From: Chytridium lagenaria | Lineage: Eukaryota > Chytridiomycota > Chytridiomycetes > Chytridiales > Chytridiaceae | Length of the DNA: 64,000 bases | Assembly (NCBI GenBank): GCA_025449115.1 | Contig: JAHLKC010000024.1 | Span: forward strand, 1-64,000 | Reading direction: 5' to 3' | Notes under the pieces: generated by a model | Database searches by the model: none | What the model was told of the DNA's origin: nothing | The model's input: only the letters and a program-made list of their open reading frames with translations | Made by a program: the position numbers and the translations under genes | In this document: in pieces, positions 1-12,217 of the stretch | Layout of the letters: every line of letters begins with the position of its first letter | How positions within the stretch are numbered: the stretch's first letter is position 1

Positions 1-3000
1 AGGTCACCGTCGTTATCGACGCTTTCCTCACGATATTTCTATGTCCACTCTCAACCCCACTAGGCGTAGGCACAGACGCAGATCCCCACAATATGGCACC
101 CAACTTTGTCGGCATCCACGTTCCTGTCGGCGAAGTCGTCCCCTTTCCCTCCTCCACAACGACAGGCGGCTCCTTCGGAACCTCCGTTGGAACCAATACC
201 TCCCCATCCGTAATCTCCTCCTGCCCCTCGACAAGCACAACAGCACTCTTCCCCAAACACATTTCCAGATACGCTTTGGTTCGTTCCCAGCGTCCCGCAA
301 TAGCCTCAAGCTCCGAAATTTCATACCCAGCATGTGGGATCGTCCACAGCATATCCTGGATAGGTGTCGTCATAGATCCCCCAATACCTCCTTCAAGTAC
401 GAGGCATGCAACGAGTTTTTCTCTTGCCTCTTCTTCTAAACGTTTCTCTTTGATCATGAGGGAGAGGTATTTATTGAGTGTACCTTCGAGAAGGTAGGTG
501 ATGGCGCGGCCGGCGGTATCTTCAAAGCCGACGACGTCGGGTGTGCGAATGGAATTTGGTGAGCGGAGCGTTGAGGGTGATAGAGGGGGTTGGCGGCGAC
601 GAATTGACTCGAGAATAGTACGGATCAAGGGGGCGTTGCGGGCGTCCATAGCAAGATGGGCGTAATCACGGCGGAGGTAAAGGATTGAATGTACGAAAAG
701 AGGATGGACGGAACCTCTTTTAATAGACCAATCGAGGAGAGATAGAGCCATTTTAACATAACGGGTTTTCTATGGGAAAATGTTAGAGAATGCAAACGGC
801 GCTAAGAACAAGGAAAGACAAACGCAGCAAAAAAAATTATGAATTCAAAACAAAGGGCCTTACCTTGACTTTTGCCCCACCCCCACCCCCACCGACCATA
901 TTATACACTTCACTCCTTACTCCTCTCGCCATTTCCAAGCACGCAGTAACATCCACCGCACTCGACGCACTCGCCCTTGCACATCCCACCATCAACGCCC
1001 CAGCCACAGGTCTCATTTCAAAAAAATCAGAGTCCATAGGCCACTTGGACGTTGGTGATGTTGCCGAAGCCCGGGTTCTAGGTGCAGCTGGTCTTCGGGA
1101 TACAGATCCGAGATCCCAAACCAGAGTCTCTCAAAGATTTGACGAGCAGCAACCCATTCGCATCTACCAAAAATTCGATGAGCTTAAAGTTGTGTAGGGA
1201 GGGGATAAGGTGGAATGGTATGTTTGAAGTTACCTGACGGCCTTTAACGTTCCCATTTCAAAGAGTAGAGCAGCGGGGAACGGCGCATATTTTGCGGAGA
1301 TGTGATCAACCGCTACCGTTAGAGACTGCATGGCAGCATCAATTGCACCCAACTTTCGTAGAAGATAATGTGACATGATGCGAATAAGAGTTCCATTGCT
1401 ACTCGATTTTAGGAGTAGAATTGTTAATATGCAGGAGAAAGAGAGTCTATAAAGGAAAAAAAGATAAAAAAAGAAGAAACCGGATAAAGTAACTCACCTC
1501 CAAATACCGACTCCTTCCTTCTCCACTTGCACACCCCTCGCAACCCTCCTCCACTCAACGCCTTCCCCACCCAACTCCTCCTCCTCCTCCCTCCTCCTCC
1601 CCACCACTCCCGGCCTCCCCAACTCCCCCTTTCCACCCCTCTTACTAAATTTCGGCCGTTCATTCCACGCCGCCATCCTCAATAGCCCAAACGGCGAAAA
1701 CGCGGCATCCATCAACAAAAACGTCATGGCAAGCGGAGCCTTCACACATCGTGATCTCATGATAAATAAAAGCGATCGTGTGCCCGCATCCCGGTCAACC
1801 GTGAACCCGATTGCTTTGAGTACAGATGAGAAAGCAGGTGGAACCTTAAAGAATAAGCGATTGCCAAAACACGGGTTTGCTTACGATACTCATGACAATC
1901 TGGAAAAAGGCGACTCCGAATGATGCACAACGCGCCAGGGGTTCAACATCAACAATTTTACGTTCTTCGTCCGTCACGCGCGATCGACGGCTAGGCGCCA
2001 TCTCCGTTCCAAGGCGTGTGTACAATTTCCACGCTTTACGAAGGTTGCTTAAAGTCCGATTAAATAATTTGAAACACTTTTCACGCTGATATAAATAAAC
2101 TTACAAAGCACCCTTAATCTCCTTCCCGGTAACAATTTGAAATACCCCATACAGTAGCAACGCATCGGCATGGCAAACTTCAACGTCAATGCGGAAGATT
2201 TTTTGCCGAATCCGCATGCCCTCTTCCCTCGATATCCCACGAAAAGTTATAGGTAACGAGCCTTCAGTATACGCAAGATGTAGTGCAAATGCAGCATCCT
2301 TGAAATTTAAGTTAGCAAAGTTGGGATTCGAGAATGAAAATAAAGCGCACTTACAAATTCTTCCTTGCTCTCAAGAATTCTTGCTGCGATAGCTTCAGCA
2401 ACCTTGACATATTCAAGAACTTTTATGCGGTCCTCATCACGGCCAGTTCCACTTTGAATAAGCATGTACATCTGCAAAACATTATCAGTTTTAGATAAAA
2501 GAAAAAAGATAGAGAAAGTTGGGAAGTGGATTCACAACGAAACAATTACACCCAAACAGGGGGAATAAACACAAACCTCGGCAAGATGCAACGCATGTCT
2601 TGGAAGAATCCTATGCCTTCCTGCCTCCTTCAACTTCTCCTCAGCTCTCCCATACTCCGCATTCCACATCGCTTCCACAGCCTCTCTCACAGCCTCAGAA
2701 TGCACATGCCATTCCGGCTGCACAGATGTCGTCGTCTGTTTAACAGCAACAACCGTCGGCGTCACGTCCATAACCTTGGCCAACGAGTCAAGCACCATTT
2801 TCGCTGGCGCTTCAATGGCGACGGCATCAGACATTGGAAGCTCATATGGATTCTTTGGCTGGTCAACCTCAACGGGTAGGACGGTAGCCGCCATCAAAGC
2901 AGCCGCTTCACCGCCTGAACCAAAAAACGTTTCGTCCAACAGTGTCTGACGAAGTTCATCAACGGTGCTGGGTGATATCCGTTGTGGTCTAACGGGCGGT

Positions 3001-3530
3001 GAATCGATGAGATCGATTGACCCTGCGAAAGCAACGGCGGATTCGTAGGACCGCACCATGGAGCCAACGGGATGGGGACGGTCGGATAGAGTAGTTTTTT
3101 CTTCAGCGAGTGAATTGGAGATTGGGGATGTGAGTAGGGGTGCGGAGCCTATGGTGATAGTTGCAGGGGTGGGCATAGGTAGTCTTAGGGAGTTACCGTA
3201 TAAAATAGCGTTGGGATGAGGAGTAGGAGAATCCTCAGGAATTGAATCAGGAATGTGAAAGTGATGCGATGAGGCCGTCGACGTTGTGACGTTGTAGGTA
3301 TGAGATCGTTCAAAGAGGGTAGTGGCCATAGAAGCCTCACTGAGAACTTCTGGGTCTAATATGACGCTAGAACTAGACATGGGATCAGGGAGATAGAATG
3401 AGAGAGCACCAGCTTCAATATCTGGCTGTGGATCTTCTGGTGAAGGCTCGAAGATCTTGGGTTCAACGAGCTTTGATGTATTTGAAGGACCATCCAGTTC
3501 AACATCAGACACGGGATTCAGCGCGTCCAT
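1..3530 (-). CDS. Iml2/TTC39 family protein, 3' end beyond the window
   Basis: Minus-strand multi-exon gene, open at the left edge of the window, so its C-terminus is missing. Exon 1 (ATG at 3530, down to about 2577) encodes about 315 Ser/Pro-rich residues and then the family start, VREAVEAMWNAEYGRAEEKL. Later exons read MYMLIQSGTGRDEDRIKVLE (about 2473-2357), DAAFALHLAYTEGSLPITFR, FGVAFFQIVMSIVPP, then RIMSHYLLRKLGAID and ALLFEMGTLKAVR. The helical order and the FG(V)..F...SI.PP signature match the Iml2/TTC39 family. The yeast member Iml2 has been linked to lipid droplets and clearance of protein inclusions; TTC39 proteins carry TPR-like repeats. The reading frame slips once near 1060-1150. 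Just upstream of the ATG lies a possible acceptor (tttgacag), so a further 5' exon cannot be excluded. Confidence 0.8.
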
Positions 3531-3614
3531 GTCTCTTTTGTCTGTCAAAAAAAATCATCAACCGTATCATAGGTTTGGGCGAAGCTCTGCACTTTTGGAT
3601 CAGGGGTGGCACGG

Positions 3615-4426
3615 TCAGAACCTGCGAGCAATGGGGTTTTCGTCGGGACCACCATTGGTGACTTGACTAACATCAGGAGAACGTGTAGTATTCGCGGAAG
3701 GCGATTCAATATCGGGTGGTCTCGCAAGGCTGGCCGTATTCGATGTTTTCGACCTGCTGACAACGAGCCAGTAATCCTTTCCTTGATTCCCCATCGCGTG
3801 AAAGAAGAGCAAAAATTCCACCCAGGAGACTGCTAGGGACGACAGGAGTTGAGACAATTCTAGAGCGGACATCGTGTCCACCTTGACTATGGATGTTTTG
3901 GCGAATGCGGCCAAAGTCGTAATCTTTTCCAACAAAAGTTAAGACTTAAGGTGTTTCAAGACAAAACGATAGGTAAAAAAAAGGAATGACATAACACATC
4001 TTTTCAGGAATAGGAATGGTTCACGTTAAAGGCCAAGAGGAGGGAGAAGGAGTGATGGCTATTGAAAAAAGGAATAATGGGACTCACCACAGTGGTCCAT
4101 AAGGGTATCGACAATTTGACGAGGAAGGGTGAGCCGGCCAGGAAGCCCGTCAATAGTGAGCTTCGAAAAACAGCTAACGCAAAGAACCCAAGGCCGGTAG
4201 TGAGTAGTAGGTCCGGTCGAAATGGAAAGCCGCCCGCAAAAGGCTCTTCATTGTCGCCATCATCGGTTCCATCAAGAGGCAGTAAAGTGGGTAGAAACTC
4301 GATGGCAATAAGAGTAGAGGCGGATACAAAATCCATGGCGGTAATGAAGACAAGAACACGATGGTACCATGACGAAGGAGATGATGTGATGAGCTGGGAC
4401 CGTTCTTCGGTTGGAATGTCTGCCAT
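3615..4426 (-). CDS. Small multi-pass membrane protein, unknown family
   Basis: Two exons. Exon 1 starts MADIPTEERSQL at 4426 and runs to about 4085. An intron (gtgagt...ttggaaaag) follows, and exon 2 ends at a TGA near 3615. The protein is about 215 residues. Hydrophobic stretches lie near residues 24-45 (VLVFITAMDFVSASTLIAIE), 70-95 (LLLTTGLGFFALAVF), 105-120 and 135-155 (LSQLLSSLAVSWVEFLLFFH), so three or four TM helices are likely. The polar C-tail is Ser/Asn/Pro-rich. It lies head-to-tail about 85 bp upstream of the Iml2-like gene. A splice from this gene into that one is conceivable, but the phase I tested does not fit, so I keep them separate. I do not recognise the family. Confidence 0.5.
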
Positions 4427-5123
4427 CCGTTAATGCCTTCCGTTACGTTTTTGACTTGTCCAGCACTTGACCCCACGTTGTTTTATATAAAAATGTACCT
4501 TCTCCTCCACCCCCTACTGGCTCCACTGGTGGTATTATCCTCTTTGTCTCTACCTCTTGCTATCTCTCTAGGGGATGAGCCTCTGATAGCGACGTTGTTG
4601 TCTGAAGACCAATAACAATGTCCAAGAAATCGATTTTTTTAGTTGCCAAAAATATGAAAGCAGTGAAGCGTCTTTACGCGCAGCCTACGGCGACATCATT
4701 CATTCGGAAAAGATGGCGTTTTATTACTATTGCAATGCAATTGCATAAAATAAACATACATATGTACACGAAGATATCCAAAGTCGATAAAAGGTCGAAG
4801 TTAAACCACTTGTGTAGTCTCCTGAGACATATATACAATCCATATGTTATCACACTACCTAACAAACATGTATTGTCCACGCGATACTGTACCTTCGTAG
4901 GAGAGAAAGTCATAACGTTGACGGGAGTCAGCTACAATCAAAATGGAATGGGACGGCGGTTGGGTGGGTTGACAACCAAAGCACAGCATTCGTTCAGGCG
5001 GAGTTTGTTTCTTCCACCCTTGTCTTTCGGGTGGGTGAATTGGAATTAATTTTTTTTTCAATAACAGAACATCTCGAATATCAATATTATTATATTCCCT
5101 TCAAAAAAAAAAAAAAATACACG
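4427..5123. other. Divergent intergenic region with no gene seen
   Basis: This AT-rich spacer separates the minus-strand membrane-protein gene from the plus-strand SnoaL-like gene, so it should carry both promoters. A poly-A run (about 14 bases) sits just before the downstream ATG. Short open frames here lack homology-like features or coding bias and are rejected. Confidence 0.5.
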
Positions 5124-7159
5124 ATGATGGTCAGCAACGGATACGCAGACAGCATCCTCAACGACGACAACAGCGACAACGGCATGCGTTTAGCTACTGA
5201 GAAGATGGAGCAGTTGCAACATGCATCCTCAATGACAGCTGCTTCTCTGCTTCTTGCTCAGCAACAAGAGTGTTGGTCTGCATACCGCTCTGCCACAGCT
5301 GACTCAAGGCACTCTGATGTTCTTGCATGCCTCTCTGAACCTTGTTCCATCTACTGGATGTCCAGTGGAGTCAAGGCAGTTGGCTCACACTCAGCAGTTA
5401 GCCCCATCCTCAAGACTCTGGCAGTGCAGCAGAGGGAACTCGCCCTTAATATTCAGGTTCGGACATCGAATTTGGACATTTTGCATTCCGTCTTGAGGCC
5501 TCAACTTCCTCTTCATTCAGTTAACTTTCAGACTCTATGTTTTTCTTAACAATAGGTGGTGAGTTATACGGTTGGGCGTGGTAGACTTGTGGAAGAGGCC
5601 ATTTTTACTGTTGTCCATGATGCTGCACTCGACTGGTTGCTCCCTGACGTCAAGCCGACCCGTAAGCGCATCACTTTCCCTGTCGTAAGTTGCCCTCTTT
5701 TTACTTCTCAACTTGTTATTCTTATCCATGTTTCCGCTCGACTGCAAGTGTTCCTCTGTTATGCTCACCTAACTATTCCTTAAATTTCGATTTTTAAAAA
5801 AAAGGTGACTATCGTCAAGTTTGACGATTACGCAATGATTCAAGACGTGCATATTCACTGGGATCAAGCCACCGTTCTTCGTCAAATTATGGTCCTCCCA
5901 CATCCATGTATTGCAAGGCCAACTCTTCCGAAGTGACTCTTCCTGTCTTGGGTCCCAGGATTGTCGATCCATTAACTCAGATGGAGCCACTCTCAGTCGA
6001 ACGCTTAAGTTTGGCCGAAGAGCCGATGGACGAGGCTGCACGTAAGTCTATTCTTACCATGTTTTAATACTTCTTATCGGCCTTCCCGATTTATTTCGCT
6101 TTTTTATCTTCGCTTTTTCACTAAGACTTTCTTATATCTATTTATTCGCAGAGCACCGTAGGATGATTGAGCACTCAAAAAGAGGTTCGATGGCCTCCAT
6201 TATTTCTCAGTCTAAAGGTGACGCGGGGTATGAGCGTCCTTCCTCCCGCGTCCTCCAGCGTCCTGGCGGCAAAACAAACGACATCTTTAACACCGAGTCT
6301 ACCGCCGATGACTCCCGCCGCTTTGTGCAGCAACCCAACCATTTCTCTGAGGATGTCCCCGCTGTCGCTGCCTCCCAAGCTTCATCCACTGCAGACCCTT
6401 ATTCTCGCCCCTCATCTGCATTAGGCGGAAGACGAGACCCCAACTGGTCCAACGCCAGCAATACGAGCGACGACACATCTTCCACTCAGCAACATACGGG
6501 TAGAAGAACTTACCCCAACCGTGACTCTGCCTCTACAGCATTCTACGGTGACGGTTCAGAACCCGCCGCTGGCCTTCACACTGGCAAACGATCTTACCCA
6601 AACCGTGACAATTCTTCAATCTCTCTCTCCAGTGATAGCCAGGAAACTGCTTCCGCTCATGGAACTGGAAGAAGGGGGGGCTACCCCAACCGGGATTCTT
6701 CAAATGAATCCTTTTATGGTAACGGTCAAGATCGAGTCGCTCAACACACTGGAAGGAGGTCAGGGTACCCCAACCGTGATTCCTCTACATTATCGTTCTA
6801 CGGTGATGGCCATGAAAAGTCAGTGATGCCACAGCACACGGGAAGAAGATTTTATCCTAATCGTGATGCTACAACCTTCTCGTTTGGAGATGATTCTTCG
6901 GAGGTGAAGACGACTACCGCAAAGCCTTTGAAGAGCAGGGTTGAAGGCATGGGGGAGGTTGCTGGGGTCGCCGCTTCTGCTGCAGAGGGAACTTATGGGA
7001 TGAGGAACAAGAATGAATATAGTGTCGAGAATGAAGCGAGGCCCTCGACCAGGTTTGTTTTTAGCTTTAAATCTTTAGTTTTATGTATTAAAGCTAACAC
7101 ATACTTTCTCTCATTGTAGGGGCTTTGCACCTCCTAACAGCAACATTATCTTCGGATGA
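5124..7159 (+). CDS. SnoaL-like protein with HTGRR-YPNRD repeat tail
   Basis: Five exons: 5124-5456, 5556-5684, 5805-6041, 6152-7052 and 7120-7159. Residues of about 40-180 resemble the fungal SnoaL-like (NTF2-fold) family: HDAALDWLLPDVKPTRKR, VTIVKFDD and HIHWDQATVLRQI match its LLPGVxPTGKxVxLP and EHIYWDQASVL signatures. Members are sometimes annotated as dienelactone hydrolase-related; the substrate is unknown. A one-base deletion in a C-run near 5897 breaks the frame; past it the family's TLPVLG segment reappears. The C-terminal half has SSRVLQRPGGKTNDIF, similar to the Jupiter/HN1 microtubule-associated motif (RVLxPPGGxSxxIFG). Five repeats of HTGRRxYPNRDSSxxSFYGDG follow (about 6495-6890), and the protein ends APPNSNIIFG, again HN1-like. 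The two-part architecture is read directly; the HN1 relation is inference. Confidence 0.75.
6488..6895 (+). repeat. Five degenerate protein repeats, HTGRRxYPNRD type
   Basis: In-frame repeats of about 24-29 codons inside the last large exon of the SnoaL-like gene. Cores are HTGRRTYPNRDSA, HTGKRSYPNRDNS, GTGRRGGYPNRDSS, HTGRRSGYPNRDSS and HTGRRFYPNRDAT, most followed by an aromatic-acidic FYGDG-type segment. Codon differences between copies show that the repeat is old and kept at the protein level, unlike the nearly identical minisatellite near 12.3 kb. Confidence 0.85.
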
Positions 7160-7406
7160 AGGAATGATTTTTATACTTGTGCCCGGACGTTTCTTATTTT
7201 TTTCTTTACCCATTGTTGTCGACTTAATCAGTGTTTCATCCCCTGTAAAATGGTCACCTCTTTACTTTCCTATGTTGATGGGAGATTTGAAACTGTTTTT
7301 AGCGTATTTTTGGAGTTTGCCCTCTTTAACTTAACGTGTGTTTTTTGTTCAAAGTGACGTTTGTTTTTTTGGTAAAAGTGCATATGTTTTGTATTAATGT
7401 TCTGTT

Positions 7407-7870
7407 TTACTCTGCCAAGACACTTTAGTGCAGCCATATGAAAAGCTTGGTTGACAGGCTTATGGCCTTATTAATCTTGGCAGGAAATACGTCCTGAGGC
7501 TCAGTAAGGACTTTGGACCAGATCATACCGGTTTGTCAATAATGTCCACCGTATTATTAACAAGGGAATAACCCTTACCGTCCCAAGCCGCCACAGCCGC
7601 CTTTATATTCTTAAAGATTGGCTCACTTGTATCCTCCGTAAACACATTAATTGACCCTACACCTTCTCACACCTTTCTCATCTTTGGAAGGAGCCTTAAC
7701 TGGATTGCAATATGAACTTCCCCATTGGGCGTCAGGAGCGATGGCTCACGAGAGGCAAACTCGTACTTGTATAAATGGTCGTGGAAGGCTTAGTGACGAA
7801 AATGGCTAAAAAAGGAGTTTTTAGGTACAATTTTGTTAATGAGTACGTTCCTTCCGGCCCTTCTCACGCA
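7407..7870 (-). pseudogene. Frameshifted fragment of an unrecognised gene
   Basis: The minus strand between two genes carries coding-like segments broken by stops and frame changes. From about 7870 downward they include NVLINKIVPKNSFFSHF, LYKYEFASREPSLLTPNGEV, GSINVFTEDTSEPIFKNIKA, AAWDGKGYSLVNNTVDIIDK and, in a shifted frame, SKVLTEPQDVFPAKINKAI followed by a stop near 7407. Composition is that of a soluble protein. No start codon, promoter or complete frame is visible, so this looks like a gene relic or a badly sequenced small gene. The family is not recognised. Confidence 0.4.
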
Positions 7871-7938
7871 CCAGACAGTAGGCTATCCCGAAAGAAGAGT
7901 CAGTGTTTAGTCACAATCATATAATAGCTGGAAAATGG

Positions 7939-8018
7939 ATCGCGGTCTCGATCGCTTCAAGCTACAACCCATGTATAGTGATAAAGTTGAAGTCCTCGCG
8001 ATCGAGAGGTATCGCGAT
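7939..8018. repeat. Imperfect inverted repeat (long hairpin)
   Basis: The arms ATCGCGGTCTCGATCGC and (reverse strand) TCTCGATCGCGAGGACTTCA pair across about 30 bases. Perfect blocks are TCTCGATCGC/GCGATCGAGA and CTTCAA/TTGAAG, with an outer ATCGCG/CGCGAT. The central loop is about 25 nt. No coding frame crosses it convincingly. Confidence 0.6.
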
Positions 8019-8343
8019 GAAATGCAATGAAACCTTGCTGGATGAAAGATTTGGCATATGTATCAGTATTCTCCGGAAGAAAAAGGTGGGAGAAGGATTT
8101 GTGCCAAAAATGGTCTATGATTAATGCTATGGTCTTCAATAGGGGATTAATGTGCCGAGTTTTTAAGGACAGATTAACGCACTTAATGTGTAATTAAAGG
8201 ACAAAGTGCACCTCAAGCTGGTAGGTTATGGGAAACCTCCTCCGAACAACGGCGTTCGCAGGAGCATAAATGTGGGTACTGCAAAGACAGTAGATAAAAA
8301 ATAAAGCAAAATATAATTTGGCAAATGAAGCATTAGATTGGGT

Positions 8344-9473
8344 TTAAGAGACCACTTGGCATTTTTTCTGCCGTAAGACTATAATACAGTGTTTAAATCT
8401 TGGCCTTGGTCGGGGCCTTCTTCCAAGAATGTCAATCCCGTGTTTGCGAGTAATACGGATGATGTCGCCAGCAAGAGTTTCATCCTCCAGCGCAAGCATA
8501 AAGGCGTCGATGACAAGGGGAACGGGGACGGTTCCAGCAGCCTTAACGATCTGCGTCATGACTATAACAAAGGGTGTGATTCAAGTAAATAATCACGTAT
8601 ATGCTAAGTCACCAAAATGCGGAACAAAAATAAACTTACTCTCATTGCCTTGAGCCTCTTCGCTGGTTAAAAGCGGCGTCTCGGAGAATGTCGGAGCGAT
8701 ACCGACAACACGGATTCCTGTGGCCTTTGTAAGGTTTGCGTCGAGGGATCGCGTGAATCCGACGACACCGAATTTAGCGGCGCAGTACACGGGCATTCCA
8801 ACACCAGGGATGAAACCAGCCATGGATGCAGTGTTGACAATAACACCTCCTTTAGGGGATTGTTTGCGCATGATGTTCATGGCGAGTTGGGTGCCGTAGA
8901 TGACGGCTAATTAATGTAAGTGATAAGGAAATAATAAAAGGGCGAAACTTACAGTTTAGATCAACCTCCATAACCTTTTTCCAGTTGGCGTCAGGGTCTG
9001 CGATAAACAATCCCTTCTCAGAGATACCAGCGTTGTTGAAGCAAATCTGAGCGAAACATCTCAGACAAAGCCTACACGCAAAAAAGACTCTATAAAAAAA
9101 AAAAGGAATAACATACATCGAGCCTTCCGTAAAGCTTAACAGGAACCGCAAAGAGCGCCTTGAGGTCAGCATCGTTACCGACATCGCACTTGACAAAGAC
9201 AGCAGTTCCTTTGCCGTGCTTGGTGTTGAGAGCGGTGGCGACCTCTTGACCGGCCTTCTCGACAATGTCGCTGAGAATGAGCTTTGCACCGAGAGGTGCC
9301 AGACGCTCAGCGATAAGTTTTCCGAAACCTGGACACGGAGAAGGTTGGTGTGAATGAAGCAACCATGGATTAGAAAGATGCGAATGACGTAGAGTTTAGA
9401 AAAGGAGGAGAAAGAGCGTACCGCTAGATGCGCCAGTGATCAAAACGACCTTGTTGTTGACATTCGGTGCCAT
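8344..9473 (-). CDS. Short-chain dehydrogenase/reductase (15-PGDH-like)
   Basis: Classical SDR of roughly 270 residues in at least five exons. Exon 1 (9473-9422) encodes MAPNVNNKVVLITGASSG, and splicing completes the NAD(P)-binding TGASSGFGK motif. Further exons give KLILSDIVEKAGQEVATAL, then CFNNAGISEKG (the NNAG motif). The active site follows: a serine in VNTASMAGF and YCAAKFGVVGFTRSL (YxxxK). The acidic residue in LILSD after the second beta strand favours NAD+ over NADP+. The C-terminal ETLAGDIIRITRKHGIDIL resembles 15-hydroxyprostaglandin dehydrogenase-like SDRs, whose natural substrate in fungi is generally unknown. No frame breaks are needed. Upstream lies a long gene-poor stretch. 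Confidence 0.88.
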
Positions 9474-12217
9474 GTTCAATGCTGAATGTGATGGGATGTT
9501 GCGGTTTGATGAGGAATGAGGGTAGAAGAATACTAGGGGTTTTCGGATGAATAATTGTTAAATATATGTCACGGTGGTGTGAGACATTCGGCAGAAATAC
9601 ACAAAGGCGAGGACAAACCCACTTTTAGTCGCAACAACCACAACCATAAAAAGTGACTTTTCAATTTTACGCGACTCCGCGTCAAAGTAAGCATTTCTTG
9701 AATAGAACAACACTTCAACAACACACCAAATGATATTATGAAAAGCCATTCTAAAGTTCATACAAGAAACATAACAAACAACACAACATTCATTTTCATC
9801 ACAAAACTATTTAAGACTCTCACACCTTCCAGCACAATCCCCTCCACCACAATATCAAACCTCATTAACAGCACGACCAATAAAAACTTAACCATCATTA
9901 TCTTCTTCCGTCTCGTCCACATTTCGAGCACCACAAACGTTCATCTTCCTCAACGATTTCACCATATTGATCCTGGTGACAAACCTGAGGAACTTGAATG
10001 ACGGCAGGTGCAGAGAGTAAAGTTGCACGCCAGAAAGTATCTTGAAATGGCTCGTGTCAACGGAACGGATCAGCACCAAACACTATGTGATACAATTGTG
10101 TTTCAGATCCTTTGTGCCGATAGCAAGAAACCGTCCAAAAATCCAATATGTTATAGATGTCCTCTGCTCCCGTACACGAATATAGCCTTCAGCGGTGGTC
10201 ACAAGAAAAAAAGCTCATATCGTAGTTGACGTCACCGTATCACTTCGATTGCTTGAAGTAATCCAAAATCAATGCCCTGTCTTCAAGGGTCTTCCTCAGG
10301 AACACCACGACATTAACAGCGAAATTTCAAGCCAATACTCGGGGCCATGGTCAATCAACACAACAATACAAAGTTTACACAACCTCCCCATCCCTAAGAA
10401 AGCACAAAGCTTACACAATTTCCCAGTCCTTAACAAGGCACCATGATTCTCATAGTCTCACTTCGTAATCTTCATCTTCATGCTCCGATCTCCTCTATTT
10501 ACGTTCTGAGAGGACCGCTTGCACAATCTCCGACTCATAATCACGACTTCCATCTGAGCTGATCTTCCCACTTCGCAAACAGTTGAAGTCAAAGTTCGGC
10601 ACAACTTTTGACGTTTCCAAACATAATACGTTGCTGACTTGACAAAATCCTGCACATGAGCCGAAATACACACATTTTCACAATGTGGCTGACAAAGATA
10701 TCTCGAAAGGGAGTCTTCCAGAAATTAACGTCAACCTCTCCAGATCATCTCAATAAACACGACATTATCATAACCGAATGAACGACCTCAGCGAGCGCAC
10801 CACTATTTCTCCATTAACGAAATGGGTACTACTGACGTGCTTTGTGGCGGGAACAATAGGGTCTTGGCGATATGAGGACTTCAAGAACAGGATAAACTCT
10901 TTGGCTGAGGAACATCGGATTGGGTAGATGTGACGGGCACGGCATGAAGGATAAAGATGGGGGAAAAGAATATTGGTGGTGAAATAAGGGAATAAAGGCA
11001 CGGTTCGACGATGGGTGCAAGAGAAAGGTGATTTGGCGGAAATAAAACTCATGACGGGATAGCATTAATCAAGAGGGGAGAATTAAAGTCACGGGATTAA
11101 AGTGCAGTGAAAAGTGATTGGGCTAAATTAAAGCTCATGACGGGATAACATTAATCATGAGGGACAATTCAAGTGAAGGAATTAAAGTACAGAAGTAACT
11201 CTTCCGGGAATTGGCGGATTTAAAGGTTTGATGAAATGAGAGGTGGGAAAAGGGGGTTTGGGATTTGAGAAATGAACTTAAGGAGTTTAAAGATAATGGG
11301 TATCATGCCGTGGGTTCGCGGTGCCAAGGGTTCATCAAGTTCGGAAGCATTCATCAGAACGTCAGTGTAAGGTGTAAGCGTGTCCAGAGAGGGTTGGATA
11401 TGCAGCAAAATTATAGTCAACATCAGAAAGTCTAGAATATCTTGAGATTTCGCACACGAGCAGAGTTTAGTCGAGATCAAGAGCCAGTAGTAATGCTGTG
11501 AATTAGTTCCAGTAGATCCCCATTCAATAGGAGCACATCTCAAGCTTCCAAGTCAAACTAAAAATCAAAACCTTCTTCGACATCACTCCTAAAGCTTCAA
11601 TCCAAAGTCAAGCATGGCACATATCGTAGGTTGGAGTGCCCGGGTATCGAGGCGAGATCACGTTGCACGGTGATAACGAGCTTTTCAGAAAGGCTTAAGA
11701 AGCCAGAAGCTAACTAGCTGACGACCTTCGACGCAATATGAAATACATCCAATACTTCTCGATGGAGGATGCCAGTTAAATTCCATATGGCTGACTTTCT
11801 CCTTCATAGCTGAAAAACATGAGCTTTATCACTGCATGTTGGTGTCATCGTCAAGATTTTGAGTAACGGCGAGAGTAACGGCGAGAGAGAGAGAGCTCAC
11901 GAAAATCTCCCCATAATTAGGTAGAGTTGTGATTGATGATGATTTAAAGCTCCATGTCCACGAAGATTTGATGCTTGATATGATGATTCAATCCACGAAT
12001 CCAAACACATCTCCAAAGTAACCGCGATAACATAAGTATTCCAAAGTAGACGAATACCAATACTTTCCAAAAAATAAACCATTCGGCCGAAAGTTGCCGT
12101 TCTGAAAATCTAATCTATCCCATGCCATCTCTAAATATCTAACCGAAACCCAACCCGTTGTTTTGCGCCGCCTAGCCCTTAGATATAAGCACTCAGTCCA
12201 CACGTGAAACCTCACCT
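9474..12217. other. Gene-poor stretch of 2.7 kb
   Basis: No convincing gene was found on either strand. The open frames present are short, start in low-complexity Thr/Asn- or Ser-rich sequence, and lack splice or family signals. The one structure seen is an imperfect tandem duplication at 11027-11192. The left end should hold the promoter of the short-chain dehydrogenase. Confidence 0.5.
11027..11192. repeat. Two-copy imperfect direct repeat of about 82 bp
   Basis: Copy 1 (about 11027-11107) and copy 2 (about 11112-11192) share CTCATGACGGGATA, CATTAATCA and ATTAAAGT blocks in the same order with scattered substitutions. The overall match is roughly three quarters by eye. No coding frame is conserved. 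Confidence 0.65.

Noticed and set aside
9738..10446. Thr/Asn- and His-rich plus-strand frames
   Set aside because: Low-complexity AT-rich sequence without splice sites, family motifs or continuous coding character.
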